Source: an uncultured Enterococcus sp.
GTDB lineage: Bacteria; Bacillota; Bacilli; Lactobacillales; Enterococcaceae
Direction: 5' to 3'
Assembly (NCBI GenBank): GCA_946409145.1
Contig: CAMJVA010000090.1
Span: forward strand, 1-6,885
Length of the DNA: 6,885 nucleotides
Shown: piece after piece, positions 1 to 6,699 of the stretch
Layout: each line of letters begins with the position of its first letter
Numbering within the stretch: the first letter of the stretch is position 1
Program-made: the position numbers and the translations under genes
The notes under the pieces: generated by a model
What the model saw: the letters and a program-made list of their open reading frames with translations, nothing else
The model's database searches: none
Told to the model about the DNA's origin: nothing

Positions 1-10
1 TATGGTAAAA

Positions 11-60
11 GAAGGTTTTCCAGAAAAAGAACCTCTGCTCTTTTTTTAAAGAAAACCCTC
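11..60 (-). terminator. Probable intrinsic terminator after valS
   Basis: Starting about 10 bases after the valS stop, the minus strand can form a 10-bp outer stem (60-51 with 20-11, one G-U pair). An inner 7-bp stem (45-39 with 30-24) sits above an asymmetric internal loop, with an 8-base apical loop. The RNA after the stem begins UUUU, a short U-tract, so this is less convincing than the thiI and T-box terminators. It may only attenuate read-through into whatever gene lies beyond the window edge. Pairing is seen directly; function is inferred. Confidence 0.5.
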
Positions 61-70
61 TTTACTCAAC

Positions 71-2707
71 TTATTTTCCTAACTTTTCTAGTGTACTAAT
101 TCTTTCTTTCACAGCATCTAGGCGTTTTTGATAATCTACACCTTTTTCTCTTTCTTCTTCAACAACCTTTTCTGGGGCTTTTTCCACAAAGCGGGCATTA
201 CTTAATTTTTTGTTCACTCGCTCCACTTCTTTTTCCCATTTTTCCCCTTCTTTTTCCAAACGTGCAATTTCTTCTGGAATATTAATTAAATCGGCTAAAG
301 GTAAAAAGACTTCGCAATCGGTAATTACTTGGGTCATGGCTAATTCTGGAGCGGATAATTCACTATCAATGATCAAGGTTTCAGGATTGGTAAATCGTTT
401 AATATAATGAGTATTGGCAGTTAAAAATTCAGTGATTTCTGCTTTTTGTGGTTTTAACAGCAACGTAATTGGTTTTGAAAGAGGTGTGTTCACTTCTTGA
501 CGAATATTTCTCACGGCGCGAATAAGTTCCACTAAAATTTCCATTCCCCGAGAGGCTTTTTCATCATTAAATTCAGGATTCACTACAGGATAGCTTGCTG
601 TCATAATAGATGTTCCTCTATGAGGCATCTCTTGCCAAATTTTTTCTGTTACAAAAGGCATAACAGGATGCAACAAGCGTAAAATTTGATCTAAAGTATG
701 CAGTAATACTGAACGAGTGGTTAATTTTTGTGCTTCATCGTCGCCAAATAATACTTCTTTACTCATTTCAATATACCAATCACAAAAATCATCCCAAATG
801 AAATTATATAAAGCACGTCCCGCTTCACCAAATTCAAATTTATCATAGTTAACAGTGACTTTTTCAATGGTTTCATTTAAACGAGTTAAAATCCAACGGT
901 CAATCACCGTTTTATTTTTCGTTAAATCAATATCTTCAACGGTCATCATTTCTGTGTTCATTAAAACAAAGCGACTGGCATTCCAAATTTTATTAATAAA
1001 ATTCCAAGAAGCATCCATTTTTTCGTAACTAAAACGCACATCTTGTCCTGGAGCAGAACCAGTGGATAAAAACCAACGTAAGGCATCTGCCCCGTATTTT
1101 TCCACCACTTCCATAGGATCAATGCCGTTTCCAAGAGATTTACTCATTTTCCGTCCTTGTTCATCTCTAATTAAACCATGTAATAATACATTTTTAAAAG
1201 GACGTTTTCCCGTAAATTCTAAACTTTGGAAAATCATGCGGGATACCCAGAAGAAAATAATATCATAACCGGTAACTAAAGTATCATTTGGGAAATACCG
1301 TTTGAAATCTTCTGCATCTTCATCAGGCCAACCTAAAGTAGAAAATGGCCATAAAGCAGAAGAAAACCACGTATCTAACACATCTGGATCTTGTTGCCAA
1401 TTTTCACTATCTGCTGGAGCTTCTTCTCCTACATAAATTTCTCCTGTTTCTTTATGGTACCAAGCAGGAATTTGGTGCCCCCACCATAATTGTCTAGAAA
1501 TAACCCAATCGTGGACATTTTCCATCCAAGTTAAGAAAGTTTTATTAAACCGTTCAGGGAAAAAGTCTACTTTATTTTCTGTTTCTTGATTGTCCATGGC
1601 ATTTTTAGCTAAAGGCGCCATTTTTACAAACCATTGAGTAGAAAGACGTGGTTCCACCATAACTCCTGTTCTTTCAGAGTGTCCTACTGAGTGAACCATT
1701 TCTTCAATTTCCGTTAAAATTCCTTGCTCTTTTAAATCTTTCACTATTTCTTTACGAGCCGTAAAACGATCCATGCCTGCATAAATGCCAGCAAGATCAT
1801 TCATCGTCCCATCATCGTTCATCACATTCACTCGAGGAAGATGATGACGATTACCTACTTCAAAGTCATTAGGATCATGAGCGGGAGTAATTTTTACCAC
1901 CCCTGTTCCAAAATCCATATCCGCATGTTCATCCCCAATAATTGGAATTTCTTTTTCAACTAAAGGTAAAATCACGGTTTTACCAATTAAATCTTTATAC
2001 CGTGGATCTTTAGGATTAACAGCCACTGCTGTATCTCCAAGCATTGTTTCTGGACGAGTGGTAGCTACTTCTAAATAACCTGAACCATCACTTAATGGAT
2101 AGCGTAAATGATAAAAAGCACCTTTAACATCTTTATGAATCACTTCAATATCTGATAGAGCTGTTCTAGCTTTTGGATCCCAGTTAATAATAAATTCCCC
2201 TCGATAAATCAAGCCTTTATTATATAAGCTAACAAAAACTTTTCTCACCGCTTTTGACAAACCTTCATCTAAAGTAAAACGTTCTTTAGAATAATCAAGA
2301 GAAAGTCCCATGACTCCCCATTGTTCTCGAATGTGCTGAGCATATTCTTCTTTCCATTCCCAAACTTTTTCAATAAATTTATCCCGGCCTAAATCATAGC
2401 GGCTAATTCCTTGTTCCGCTAATTTTTCTTCTACTTTTGCTTGGGTGGCAATTCCTGCATGATCCATTCCAGGAAGCCATAAGGTATCATACCCTTGCAT
2501 TCTTTTTTGCCGAATTAACATATCTTGTAAGGTAACATCCCAAGCATGACCTAAATGCAATTTTCCAGTGACATTAGGAGGTGGAATCACAATACTATAA
2601 GGTTTTGCTTTTTTATCTCCACTTGCTTTAAATAAATCTTTCTCTAACCAATCTTCATACCGACCTTGTTCTACTTCTTTTGGATTATACTTTGGCGCTA
2701 ATTCCAT
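71..2707 (-). CDS. valS: Valyl-tRNA synthetase (ValS), class I aminoacyl-tRNA synthetase
   Basis: Cytoplasmic enzyme that charges tRNA-Val with valine using ATP and edits mischarged threonine. The 878-residue product has the usual bacterial ValS length and appears complete. The class I ATP-binding signature HLGH is at residues 51-54 after the PPPNVTG stretch, and KMSKS is at 520-524. The inserted editing domain (CP1) spans roughly 215-360, with TTRPETMLGD near 216-225 and GTGVVKITPAHDPNDF near 267-282. A helical anticodon-binding domain covers about 600-750, and a charged C-terminal coiled coil about 809-878, as is typical of ValS. I chose the ATG at 2707 because AAGGAG lies 9 bases upstream and the protein then aligns with normal ValS starts; a TTG at 2761 would add 18 residues with poor Shine-Dalgarno support. 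The gene has its own promoter and a T-box leader; about 150 untranslated bases separate the leader terminator from the start. Identification is by recognised family motifs and is firm. Confidence 0.97.
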   Translation of the reverse strand: MELAPKYNPKEVEQGRYEDWLEKDLFKASGDKKAKPYSIVIPPPNVTGKLHLGHAWDVTLQDMLIRQKRMQGYDTLWLPGMDHAGIATQAKVEEKLAEQGISRYDLGRDKFIEKVWEWKEEYAQHIREQWGVMGLSLDYSKERFTLDEGLSKAVRKVFVSLYNKGLIYRGEFIINWDPKARTALSDIEVIHKDVKGAFYHLRYPLSDGSGYLEVATTRPETMLGDTAVAVNPKDPRYKDLIGKTVILPLVEKEIPIIGDEHADMDFGTGVVKITPAHDPNDFEVGNRHHLPRVNVMNDDGTMNDLAGIYAGMDRFTARKEIVKDLKEQGILTEIEEMVHSVGHSERTGVMVEPRLSTQWFVKMAPLAKNAMDNQETENKVDFFPERFNKTFLTWMENVHDWVISRQLWWGHQIPAWYHKETGEIYVGEEAPADSENWQQDPDVLDTWFSSALWPFSTLGWPDEDAEDFKRYFPNDTLVTGYDIIFFWVSRMIFQSLEFTGKRPFKNVLLHGLIRDEQGRKMSKSLGNGIDPMEVVEKYGADALRWFLSTGSAPGQDVRFSYEKMDASWNFINKIWNASRFVLMNTEMMTVEDIDLTKNKTVIDRWILTRLNETIEKVTVNYDKFEFGEAGRALYNFIWDDFCDWYIEMSKEVLFGDDEAQKLTTRSVLLHTLDQILRLLHPVMPFVTEKIWQEMPHRGTSIMTASYPVVNPEFNDEKASRGMEILVELIRAVRNIRQEVNTPLSKPITLLLKPQKAEITEFLTANTHYIKRFTNPETLIIDSELSAPELAMTQVITDCEVFLPLADLINIPEEIARLEKEGEKWEKEVERVNKKLSNARFVEKAPEKVVEEEREKGVDYQKRLDAVKERISTLEKLGK

Positions 2708-2716
2708 TTTCCCACT

Positions 2717-2722
2717 CTCCTT
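2717..2722 (-). promoter_or_regulatory. valS ribosome binding site
   Basis: AAGGAG on the minus strand, 9 bases before the ATG at 2707. It decides the valS start against the in-frame TTG at 2761, whose nearest purine-rich stretch (GAGG) is too far upstream. Confidence 0.85.
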
Positions 2723-2860
2723 ATTTATTAAACGACTTTTCAACTTTTTAAAAATTTTCAAACGTCACTTTTTACCTCGTAAAACTGTCGTCAACTAATT
2801 TTTCTTTACGTAGTAGCCCGATTTTTGCAACTGAAGAACTTTTTTTATTAATTACTATGC

Positions 2861-2892
2861 AAAAAAAGCGTCCTAGTTAAACTAGGACGCTT
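2861..2892 (-). terminator. T-box regulatory terminator
   Basis: Perfect 11-bp stem (2892-2882 with 2876-2866) with a 5-base loop, followed by a run of seven U. It lies directly after the T-box motif, the standard place for the terminator that competes with the tRNA-stabilised antiterminator. When tRNA-Val is charged, this hairpin should stop transcription before valS. Confidence 0.95.
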
Positions 2893-3062
2893 ACGCGCGG
2901 TACCACCTATGTTATAGAAAAATTATTCTATCACTCTAAAGTTTTACGGGTCTTCACCCACTTGACTCCCAAGCAACCTGTAAAACCTCTAATCAGATTC
3001 TTCCACCAAATAATCTGTCGCTTTAAATAGAGTGCGTTTTACTCCTCTTGTTCTTCGTCTGA
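2861..3062 (-). ncRNA. T-box riboswitch leader of valS, probable specifier GUU (Val)
   Basis: Leader RNA that senses uncharged tRNA-Val and lets transcription continue into valS. The T-box sequence AGGUGGUACCGCG is at 2908-2896; its UGGU can pair with the ACCA end of an uncharged tRNA whose discriminator base is A, as in tRNA-Val. Stem I can be built from CAAG (3050-3047) with CUUG (2973-2970), AAAC (3039-3036) with GUUU (2986-2983), CUCU (3032-3029) with AGAG (2990-2987), and CAGAUU (3017-3012) with AAUCUG (2999-2994). The AGUA motif of the specifier loop is at 3043-3040. Opposite it lies GUU (2977-2975), a valine codon followed by a purine, as expected for a specifier. The pairings are my manual fold. 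The T-box call is firm; the exact specifier triplet is likely but not proven. The 5' boundary is estimated from the promoter. Confidence 0.93.
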
Positions 3063-3064
3063 GT

Positions 3065-3101
3065 AAAAGTTTACAAAGGTTTTAGTTCTTTGTCAACTTT
3101 T
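3065..3101 (-). repeat. Inverted repeat enclosing the valS promoter
   Basis: Two 14-base arms (3101-3088 and 3078-3065) are complementary at 13 of 14 positions and separated by 9 bases. One arm contains the -35 box and the other the -10 box; the outer end overlaps the rex stop codon. It could be a protein-binding palindrome, a weak rex terminator (no U-tract follows beyond the UUUU of the arm), or a by-product of similar promoter boxes. Confidence 0.75.
3068..3096 (-). promoter_or_regulatory. Sigma-A promoter of the T-box/valS unit
   Basis: Minus-strand -35 TTGACA (3096-3091, perfect consensus), 17-base spacer, -10 TAAACT (3073-3068). The predicted transcript start is near 3061, just where Stem I of the T-box leader begins. 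The -35 starts three bases after the rex stop codon, so valS is not dependent on the rex transcript. Confidence 0.85.
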
Positions 3102-3753
3102 ACTTCTTTGGTTTTGTTTTCACATCATCATAATAGATTAACGTTAATAATTCTGTGGTGAGATCAATATATTGCATGCTCACTTCTTTTGGCACTGTCA
3201 GTTTTTCTGGGGCAAAATTTAAAATAGCAGTAATGCCACTTTTCACAATCTCATCTACTGCCGCTTGAGAATATTGACTAGGGACTGTGGAAATGGCTAC
3301 TGTAATATTTTTTTCTTTCACTGTTTCTTTTAATTTTTCCATACTTTGAATAGTAATATGATTAATTGTTTCACCAATTACTTGTGGATTAGTGTCAAAA
3401 GCTGCGACAATATTCAAATTATCATTTCGCCGGAAATTATTTTTTAATAAAGCTTTGCCTAAATTACCACAGCCAATTAAGGCCATATATTTTTTTTCAC
3501 TCGTATTTAAAATTTTTCCAAAAACCTCAAGTAAATAAGCCACATCATAGCCATAGCCACTTCGTCCTAGTTCTCCTAAGTGAGAAAAATCTCGTCTAAT
3601 CGTTGCTGAAGGAATTTGTGTCATTTCACTAAATTCTCGGGACTTAATGCGACTAACTCCTTTTCCTTGGAGCATTTTTAAATAGCGAAAGTATAAAGGT
3701 AAGCGTTTTGAAGTTGCTTTTGGTAGCATTTTTAAGCGCTCTTCATCTAACAT
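3100..3753 (-). CDS. rex: Redox-sensing transcriptional repressor Rex
   Basis: Dimeric DNA-binding repressor that reads the NADH/NAD+ ratio and typically controls fermentation and anaerobic metabolism genes. The 217-residue product is close to the usual 210-215. The N-terminal winged helix spans about 9-70, with the recognition-helix region SATIRRDFSHLGELG at 49-63 and the following GYGYDV. The Rossmann NAD(H)-binding fold starts near 90 with GCGNLG at 94-99 and an acidic strand end FD at 119-120. The C-terminal domain-swap helix is at about 197-208 (DLTTELLTLIYY). I chose the ATG at 3753 because AGGAGG lies 7 bases upstream; an extension to a TTG at 3834 would run back through the promoter. 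It is transcribed from its own promoter after the thiI terminator. An imperfect Rex-operator-like palindrome lies between promoter and start, which suggests autoregulation. Family assignment is firm; whether this is the only rex in the genome cannot be seen here. Confidence 0.95.
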   Translation of the reverse strand: MLDEERLKMLPKATSKRLPLYFRYLKMLQGKGVSRIKSREFSEMTQIPSATIRRDFSHLGELGRSGYGYDVAYLLEVFGKILNTSEKKYMALIGCGNLGKALLKNNFRRNDNLNIVAAFDTNPQVIGETINHITIQSMEKLKETVKEKNITVAISTVPSQYSQAAVDEIVKSGITAILNFAPEKLTVPKEVSMQYIDLTTELLTLIYYDDVKTKPKK

Positions 3754-3760
3754 TATATCG

Positions 3761-3766
3761 CCTCCT
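3761..3766 (-). promoter_or_regulatory. rex ribosome binding site
   Basis: A perfect AGGAGG on the minus strand, 7 bases before the ATG at 3753. It fixes the rex start and argues against the longer in-frame reading from 3834. Confidence 0.88.
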
Positions 3767-3767
3767 C

Positions 3768-3785
3768 TTGTTCGTTTTTTCACAT
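3768..3785 (-). promoter_or_regulatory. Candidate Rex operator upstream of rex
   Basis: Plus-strand TTGTTCG, TTTT, TTCACAT compared with the known Rex operator pattern TTGTGAA-N4-TTCACAA: 10 of 14 specified positions match, with the outer TTGT and TTCACA best kept. It sits just downstream of the predicted rex transcript start, a good place for repression. The match is imperfect, so this is a candidate only. Confidence 0.35.
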
Positions 3786-3793
3786 TCCTTTTT

Positions 3794-3822
3794 AGTTTAG
3801 CAGAAGAAACTTTTTGGTGCAA
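3794..3822 (-). promoter_or_regulatory. Candidate promoter of rex
   Basis: Minus-strand -35-like TTGCAC (3822-3817), 17-base spacer, -10 TAAACT (3799-3794) preceded by TG one base upstream (extended -10). The predicted start is near 3787. The -35 is weak but the extended -10 and the spacing are good, and a separate promoter is needed because the thiI terminator lies upstream. Confidence 0.55.
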
Positions 3823-3863
3823 TGGCTCTTTCAAGGTTTCTTAAGCAAAATTTTTAAAAGAAC

Positions 3864-3896
3864 AAAAAAAATACTCCTAAACTAAGGAGTATTTTT
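3864..3896 (-). terminator. Intrinsic terminator of the desulfurase-thiI operon
   Basis: A perfect 12-bp stem (3896-3885 with 3878-3867) with a 6-base loop, ending in a run of eight U. It starts two bases after the thiI stop codon. It separates the sulfur-transfer operon from rex. Confidence 0.93.
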
Positions 3897-3898
3897 CA

Positions 3899-5101
3899 TT
3901 ATAATAGATCAGAAAAATCTTCTGTTGTCCCTTTGCCAGATATTTCCGTTACCATGCAACCTTCTACTGCTCTTTCAACTAATTTTTCAACAGCTAACTT
4001 ACTTTCATAAAATAAAACTTTATCCAATTTTGGACGAGTTTTTGGTTGAGGTGGGGCAAAAATCGTACAGCAATCTTCAAAAGGTTGAATGGATAAATCA
4101 AAAGTATCTATTTCTTGTGCTAATTCAATAATTTCATTTTTATCCATAGTCACCACAGGACGTAAAATCGGTGTATTCGTCACTTCATTAATTGCCACCA
4201 TAGATTGCAAGGTTTGAGAAGCCACTTGGCCTAAAGATTCTCCATTAAAAATGACTAAACCATTTCTTTTTTTCACTAAAGCATCTGTCACCCGTAACAT
4301 AAAACGTCTAGTAATGGTCATTAAGTACCCTTGTGGCACTTTTTCTTTAATTTCTTCTTGAATTTCAGTGAAAGGAACTTCAATAAATTGAATTGTTCCT
4401 CCATAAGGGGTTAATTTTTCCGTTAAGGCCTTGGCTTTTTCTAAAGCTTGTGGAGAGGTATAAGGAGGTGAGGCAAAGTGAACCGCTTCAATTTCTACTC
4501 CTCTTTTTAAAGCTAAAAATCCGGCAACTGGAGAATCAATTCCTCCTGAAAGCATGAGCATGCCACGACCAGACGTGCCTACAGGTAACCCTCCAGCCCC
4601 TTTTTCTGTTAAATAAGAAAGATAAGCAGCCTCTTGTCTAACCTCAAGACGAAGGGTAATATCTGGTTTTTTCATTTGTACTTTAATTTCGGGAAAAGCA
4701 TCTAAAATAGCATCCCCTAAAAATAAATTCAATTCATTAGTATCTAACTGAAAGCGGTGATCGCTTCTTTTAGTATTCACTTTAAAAGTTTTACCTGCAC
4801 TGTAAGCGTCGTTCATTAAAAAAAGAGCCGCTTCTTTAATCTCAGCTAAATCTTTTTCAACTTTAATCATGGGAGAAAAGCTTTGAATACCAAAGACTTT
4901 TTTCAAAAGCGGCATGACTTTTTGACTATTAGCCCCATTTAAAATTAAATGCATCCGATCTTTTTTAGCATAAATTTTAATTTCGGGAAATTCTTTTAAC
5001 ACATGGCGCACATTTTGGGCTAAGCGATTAGTAAAACTAGATAAATTTTTTCCCTTAGTGGACAGTTCCCCGTAGCGCACCATTATTTCTGTATATTGCA
5101 T
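3899..5101 (-). CDS. thiI: tRNA 4-thiouridine synthase / thiamine thiazole sulfurtransferase ThiI
   Basis: Cytoplasmic enzyme that adenylates uridine 8 of tRNA and replaces its oxygen with sulfur, giving 4-thiouridine; in some bacteria it also supplies sulfur for the thiamine thiazole. The 400-residue product has the N-terminal ferredoxin-like part (about 1-60), a THUMP RNA-binding domain (about 60-165), and a PP-loop ATP pyrophosphatase domain with SGGIDS at 185-190. GESLGQVASQT follows at 287-297 and FEDCCTIFAPP at 341-351, with Cys344 and Cys345. It ends soon after and lacks the C-terminal rhodanese domain of the longer (about 480-residue) E. coli type, which fits Firmicute ThiI proteins that take sulfur directly from a partner desulfurase. 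The ATG at 5101 lies inside the upstream desulfurase gene (19-base overlap) with TAGGAG 7 bases before it, suggesting translational coupling. A strong terminator follows at once. Confidence 0.95.
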   Translation of the reverse strand: MQYTEIMVRYGELSTKGKNLSSFTNRLAQNVRHVLKEFPEIKIYAKKDRMHLILNGANSQKVMPLLKKVFGIQSFSPMIKVEKDLAEIKEAALFLMNDAYSAGKTFKVNTKRSDHRFQLDTNELNLFLGDAILDAFPEIKVQMKKPDITLRLEVRQEAAYLSYLTEKGAGGLPVGTSGRGMLMLSGGIDSPVAGFLALKRGVEIEAVHFASPPYTSPQALEKAKALTEKLTPYGGTIQFIEVPFTEIQEEIKEKVPQGYLMTITRRFMLRVTDALVKKRNGLVIFNGESLGQVASQTLQSMVAINEVTNTPILRPVVTMDKNEIIELAQEIDTFDLSIQPFEDCCTIFAPPQPKTRPKLDKVLFYESKLAVEKLVERAVEGCMVTEISGKGTTEDFSDLL

Positions 5102-6261
5102 GTTTTTTCTCCTAAGTGATTAATTTTAGAAAATTTCTGATAAAGTAACGAAAACTGTAATAAAAATTGTTCCAATTCGGCTAAAGTAGTCGTTTCATCT
5201 AGACTCACTCTCACGGCTGTTTCAGCTAAGTTTCTTGGAACATTCATGGCATTTAAAGTAGAAGGAACACTAGATTTTTTAGAAGCACACGCACTGGTAG
5301 TGGAAATAATCACTTGTTTTTCTTCTAAGGCGTGAACCATGACTTCTCCTCTAATTCCTTTTAAAGAAAAGCAGACAATGTGAGGGGCAAATTTCTCCGA
5401 TTTTTTTGTAAATAAAGTCACTCCTGAAAAAGTTGCCAAACTATCAATTAAATAATCACGCTTTTTCATTAATTCTGTTTGTTTTATTTTTTCATCCGTC
5501 AGCCCTAAACGTAATGCTTTTGCCATAGCCACAATTCCTGGGAGATTTTCTGTCCCTGATCGGAAATTATTTTCTTGCCCACCACCTGTTAAAAGGGGCG
5601 CAATTTTCCGACCTTTTTTCCAATAAATAAAGCCAATCCCTCTTGGTCCATGAAATTTATGCCCAGAAAAAGTAGCAAAATCCACTCGATCTACCAGCCA
5701 TTTTTCTGTAGGAACTTTGGTAATGCCTTGGACAGCATCTACATGAAAATGAACAGTGGGATATTCTTTTAAAATTTCTCCAATTTCTGCAATGGGTTGA
5801 ATCATTCCCACTTCATTATTCACTACCATCACCGACACTAAAATTGTTTCTTTTTTTAAGCGACGTTTAATTTCTTCAGGATCCACAAAACCTTCTTGAT
5901 TCACAGGAATAATTTCTACATCAAATCCCAGTTCTTTTAATTGTCGGCAACTTTCACTTACTGCTGGATGTTCCACTGCGGACACTAAAATATGATTACC
6001 AAATTTTCTTTTTTCCATAGCCGTTCCTTTAATGACCCAATTGTCTCCTTCAGTACCTCCTGAAGTGAAAAAAATTTCATCTAAAGAAACATTTAAAAGC
6101 TGCGCTATTTGTTTGCGACTTTCTAACAGTAATCGCGTCGCTACTGTTCCTAATTCGTGTAAACTAGACGGATTACCAATAATTTTTTCACTGGTTCTTT
6201 TATAAGTATCTAAAGCTAGAGGATGAATCTTGGTTGTTGCTGCATTATCTAAATAAATCAT
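5083..6261 (-). CDS. nifS: Cysteine desulfurase, NifS/IscS family (probable dedicated partner of ThiI)
   Basis: PLP-dependent enzyme that converts cysteine to alanine and holds the sulfur as a persulfide for transfer. The 392 residues match the family length. The start MIYLDNAATT is typical. PLP-site residues are visible: His98 (VEHP), Asp175 (HFHVDAVQG), the Schiff-base Lys202 (SGHK), and the RSGTEN motif at 234-239. The catalytic Cys325 lies in TTSACASKKS. The 3' end overlaps thiI by 19 bases; this arrangement matches the Bacillus NifZ-ThiI pair, in which the desulfurase feeds sulfur straight to ThiI. I infer the same role here. ATG at 6261 has AAGGAG 7 bases upstream. A near-consensus promoter precedes it, so the pair forms its own operon. 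The family is certain; the exact sulfur acceptor is inferred from context. A general iron-sulfur role cannot be excluded. Confidence 0.94.
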   Translation of the reverse strand: MIYLDNAATTKIHPLALDTYKRTSEKIIGNPSSLHELGTVATRLLLESRKQIAQLLNVSLDEIFFTSGGTEGDNWVIKGTAMEKRKFGNHILVSAVEHPAVSESCRQLKELGFDVEIIPVNQEGFVDPEEIKRRLKKETILVSVMVVNNEVGMIQPIAEIGEILKEYPTVHFHVDAVQGITKVPTEKWLVDRVDFATFSGHKFHGPRGIGFIYWKKGRKIAPLLTGGGQENNFRSGTENLPGIVAMAKALRLGLTDEKIKQTELMKKRDYLIDSLATFSGVTLFTKKSEKFAPHIVCFSLKGIRGEVMVHALEEKQVIISTTSACASKKSSVPSTLNAMNVPRNLAETAVRVSLDETTTLAELEQFLLQFSLLYQKFSKINHLGEKTCNIQK

Positions 6262-6293
6262 TTAAAAACTCCTTTTTTGTAAAAACGCAACTC

Positions 6294-6322
6294 ATTATAA
6301 CTAATCTAAAGAATTCTCTCAA
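6294..6322 (-). promoter_or_regulatory. Sigma-A promoter of the desulfurase-thiI operon
   Basis: Minus-strand -35 TTGAGA (6322-6317, 5 of 6), 17-base spacer, perfect -10 TATAAT (6299-6294). The predicted start is near 6287, about 26 bases before the ATG at 6261. It is the most consensus-like -10 in the window and suggests steady expression. Confidence 0.88.
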
Positions 6323-6343
6323 GTAAATTTATTTAAAAAATGA

Positions 6344-6691
6344 CTACTGAAAATCTTTCACAGGCAAGTGTTCCATTAAAACACCACTCGTCCCTTTTAA
6401 ATGTAAATAACCTAGTCCATTTTTAATTTCTAAAATCATTTTTTCATCTAATCGTTCCGCAATTCCTTCAGTAGTATAAATGGGCATTTTATTAGTCGTT
6501 ATTTTCACCTTAAAAAAGTCAGATTTTTTATTAGCTGAAATGGCCACTAAAAAAAATAAATCATCAATACTGCAGCTACCAGCTTTACTAAACTCACTTC
6601 GGCCATCTTCTTCATCTAATAAAAAAATAGTATCCTCTTTTTGGTATTTAACTAAAGAATCATACGCCTCTTGCGTCATTTTAATCTCCAT
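6344..6691 (-). CDS. HesB/YqkB-like iron-sulfur cluster biosynthesis family protein
   Basis: Small soluble protein of 115 residues, without signal peptide or membrane segment. The pattern of an N-terminal MxIxMTxEA strand-helix, an acidic LLDEEDG stretch (24-30), the F-S-K-A-G-S-C-S-I-D segment (34-43) and a C-terminal LHLKGTSGVL (96-105) resembles the small 'iron-sulfur cluster biosynthesis family' proteins of Lactobacillales, related to the HesB/IscA fold. It has one cysteine (Cys40) and not the three that classical A-type carriers use to bind a cluster, so iron-sulfur binding is doubtful. The assignment comes from memory of the family, not from a search. The ATG at 6691 has AAAGGAG 8 bases upstream. 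An in-frame ATG further up would translate the tRNA-Asn gene and is rejected. It lies between the rRNA/tRNA terminator and the sulfur-transfer operon. No promoter is visible. Confidence 0.72.
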   Translation of the reverse strand: MEIKMTQEAYDSLVKYQKEDTIFLLDEEDGRSEFSKAGSCSIDDLFFLVAISANKKSDFFKVKITTNKMPIYTTEGIAERLDEKMILEIKNGLGYLHLKGTSGVLMEHLPVKDFQ

Positions 6692-6699
6692 TTTTTTGT

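Noticed and set aside
210..407. Small plus-strand frames inside valS and thiI (also 1062-1268 and 3925-4131)
   Set aside because: They are antisense shadows of clearly conserved genes, with low-complexity products and no ribosome binding sites.
2708..2761. ValS extended by 18 residues from a TTG at 2761
   Set aside because: There is no well-spaced Shine-Dalgarno, while AAGGAG precedes the ATG at 2707 and the shorter protein matches usual ValS starts.
2795..2840. Secondary promoter between the T-box terminator and valS
   Set aside because: The best pair (TTGCAA, 16 bases, TAAAGA) is too far from consensus to support a start that bypasses the T-box.
3754..3834. Rex extended N-terminally from a TTG at 3834
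   Set aside because: The extension would cover the candidate promoter and operator, is absent from normal Rex proteins, and competes with a perfect AGGAGG before the ATG at 3753.
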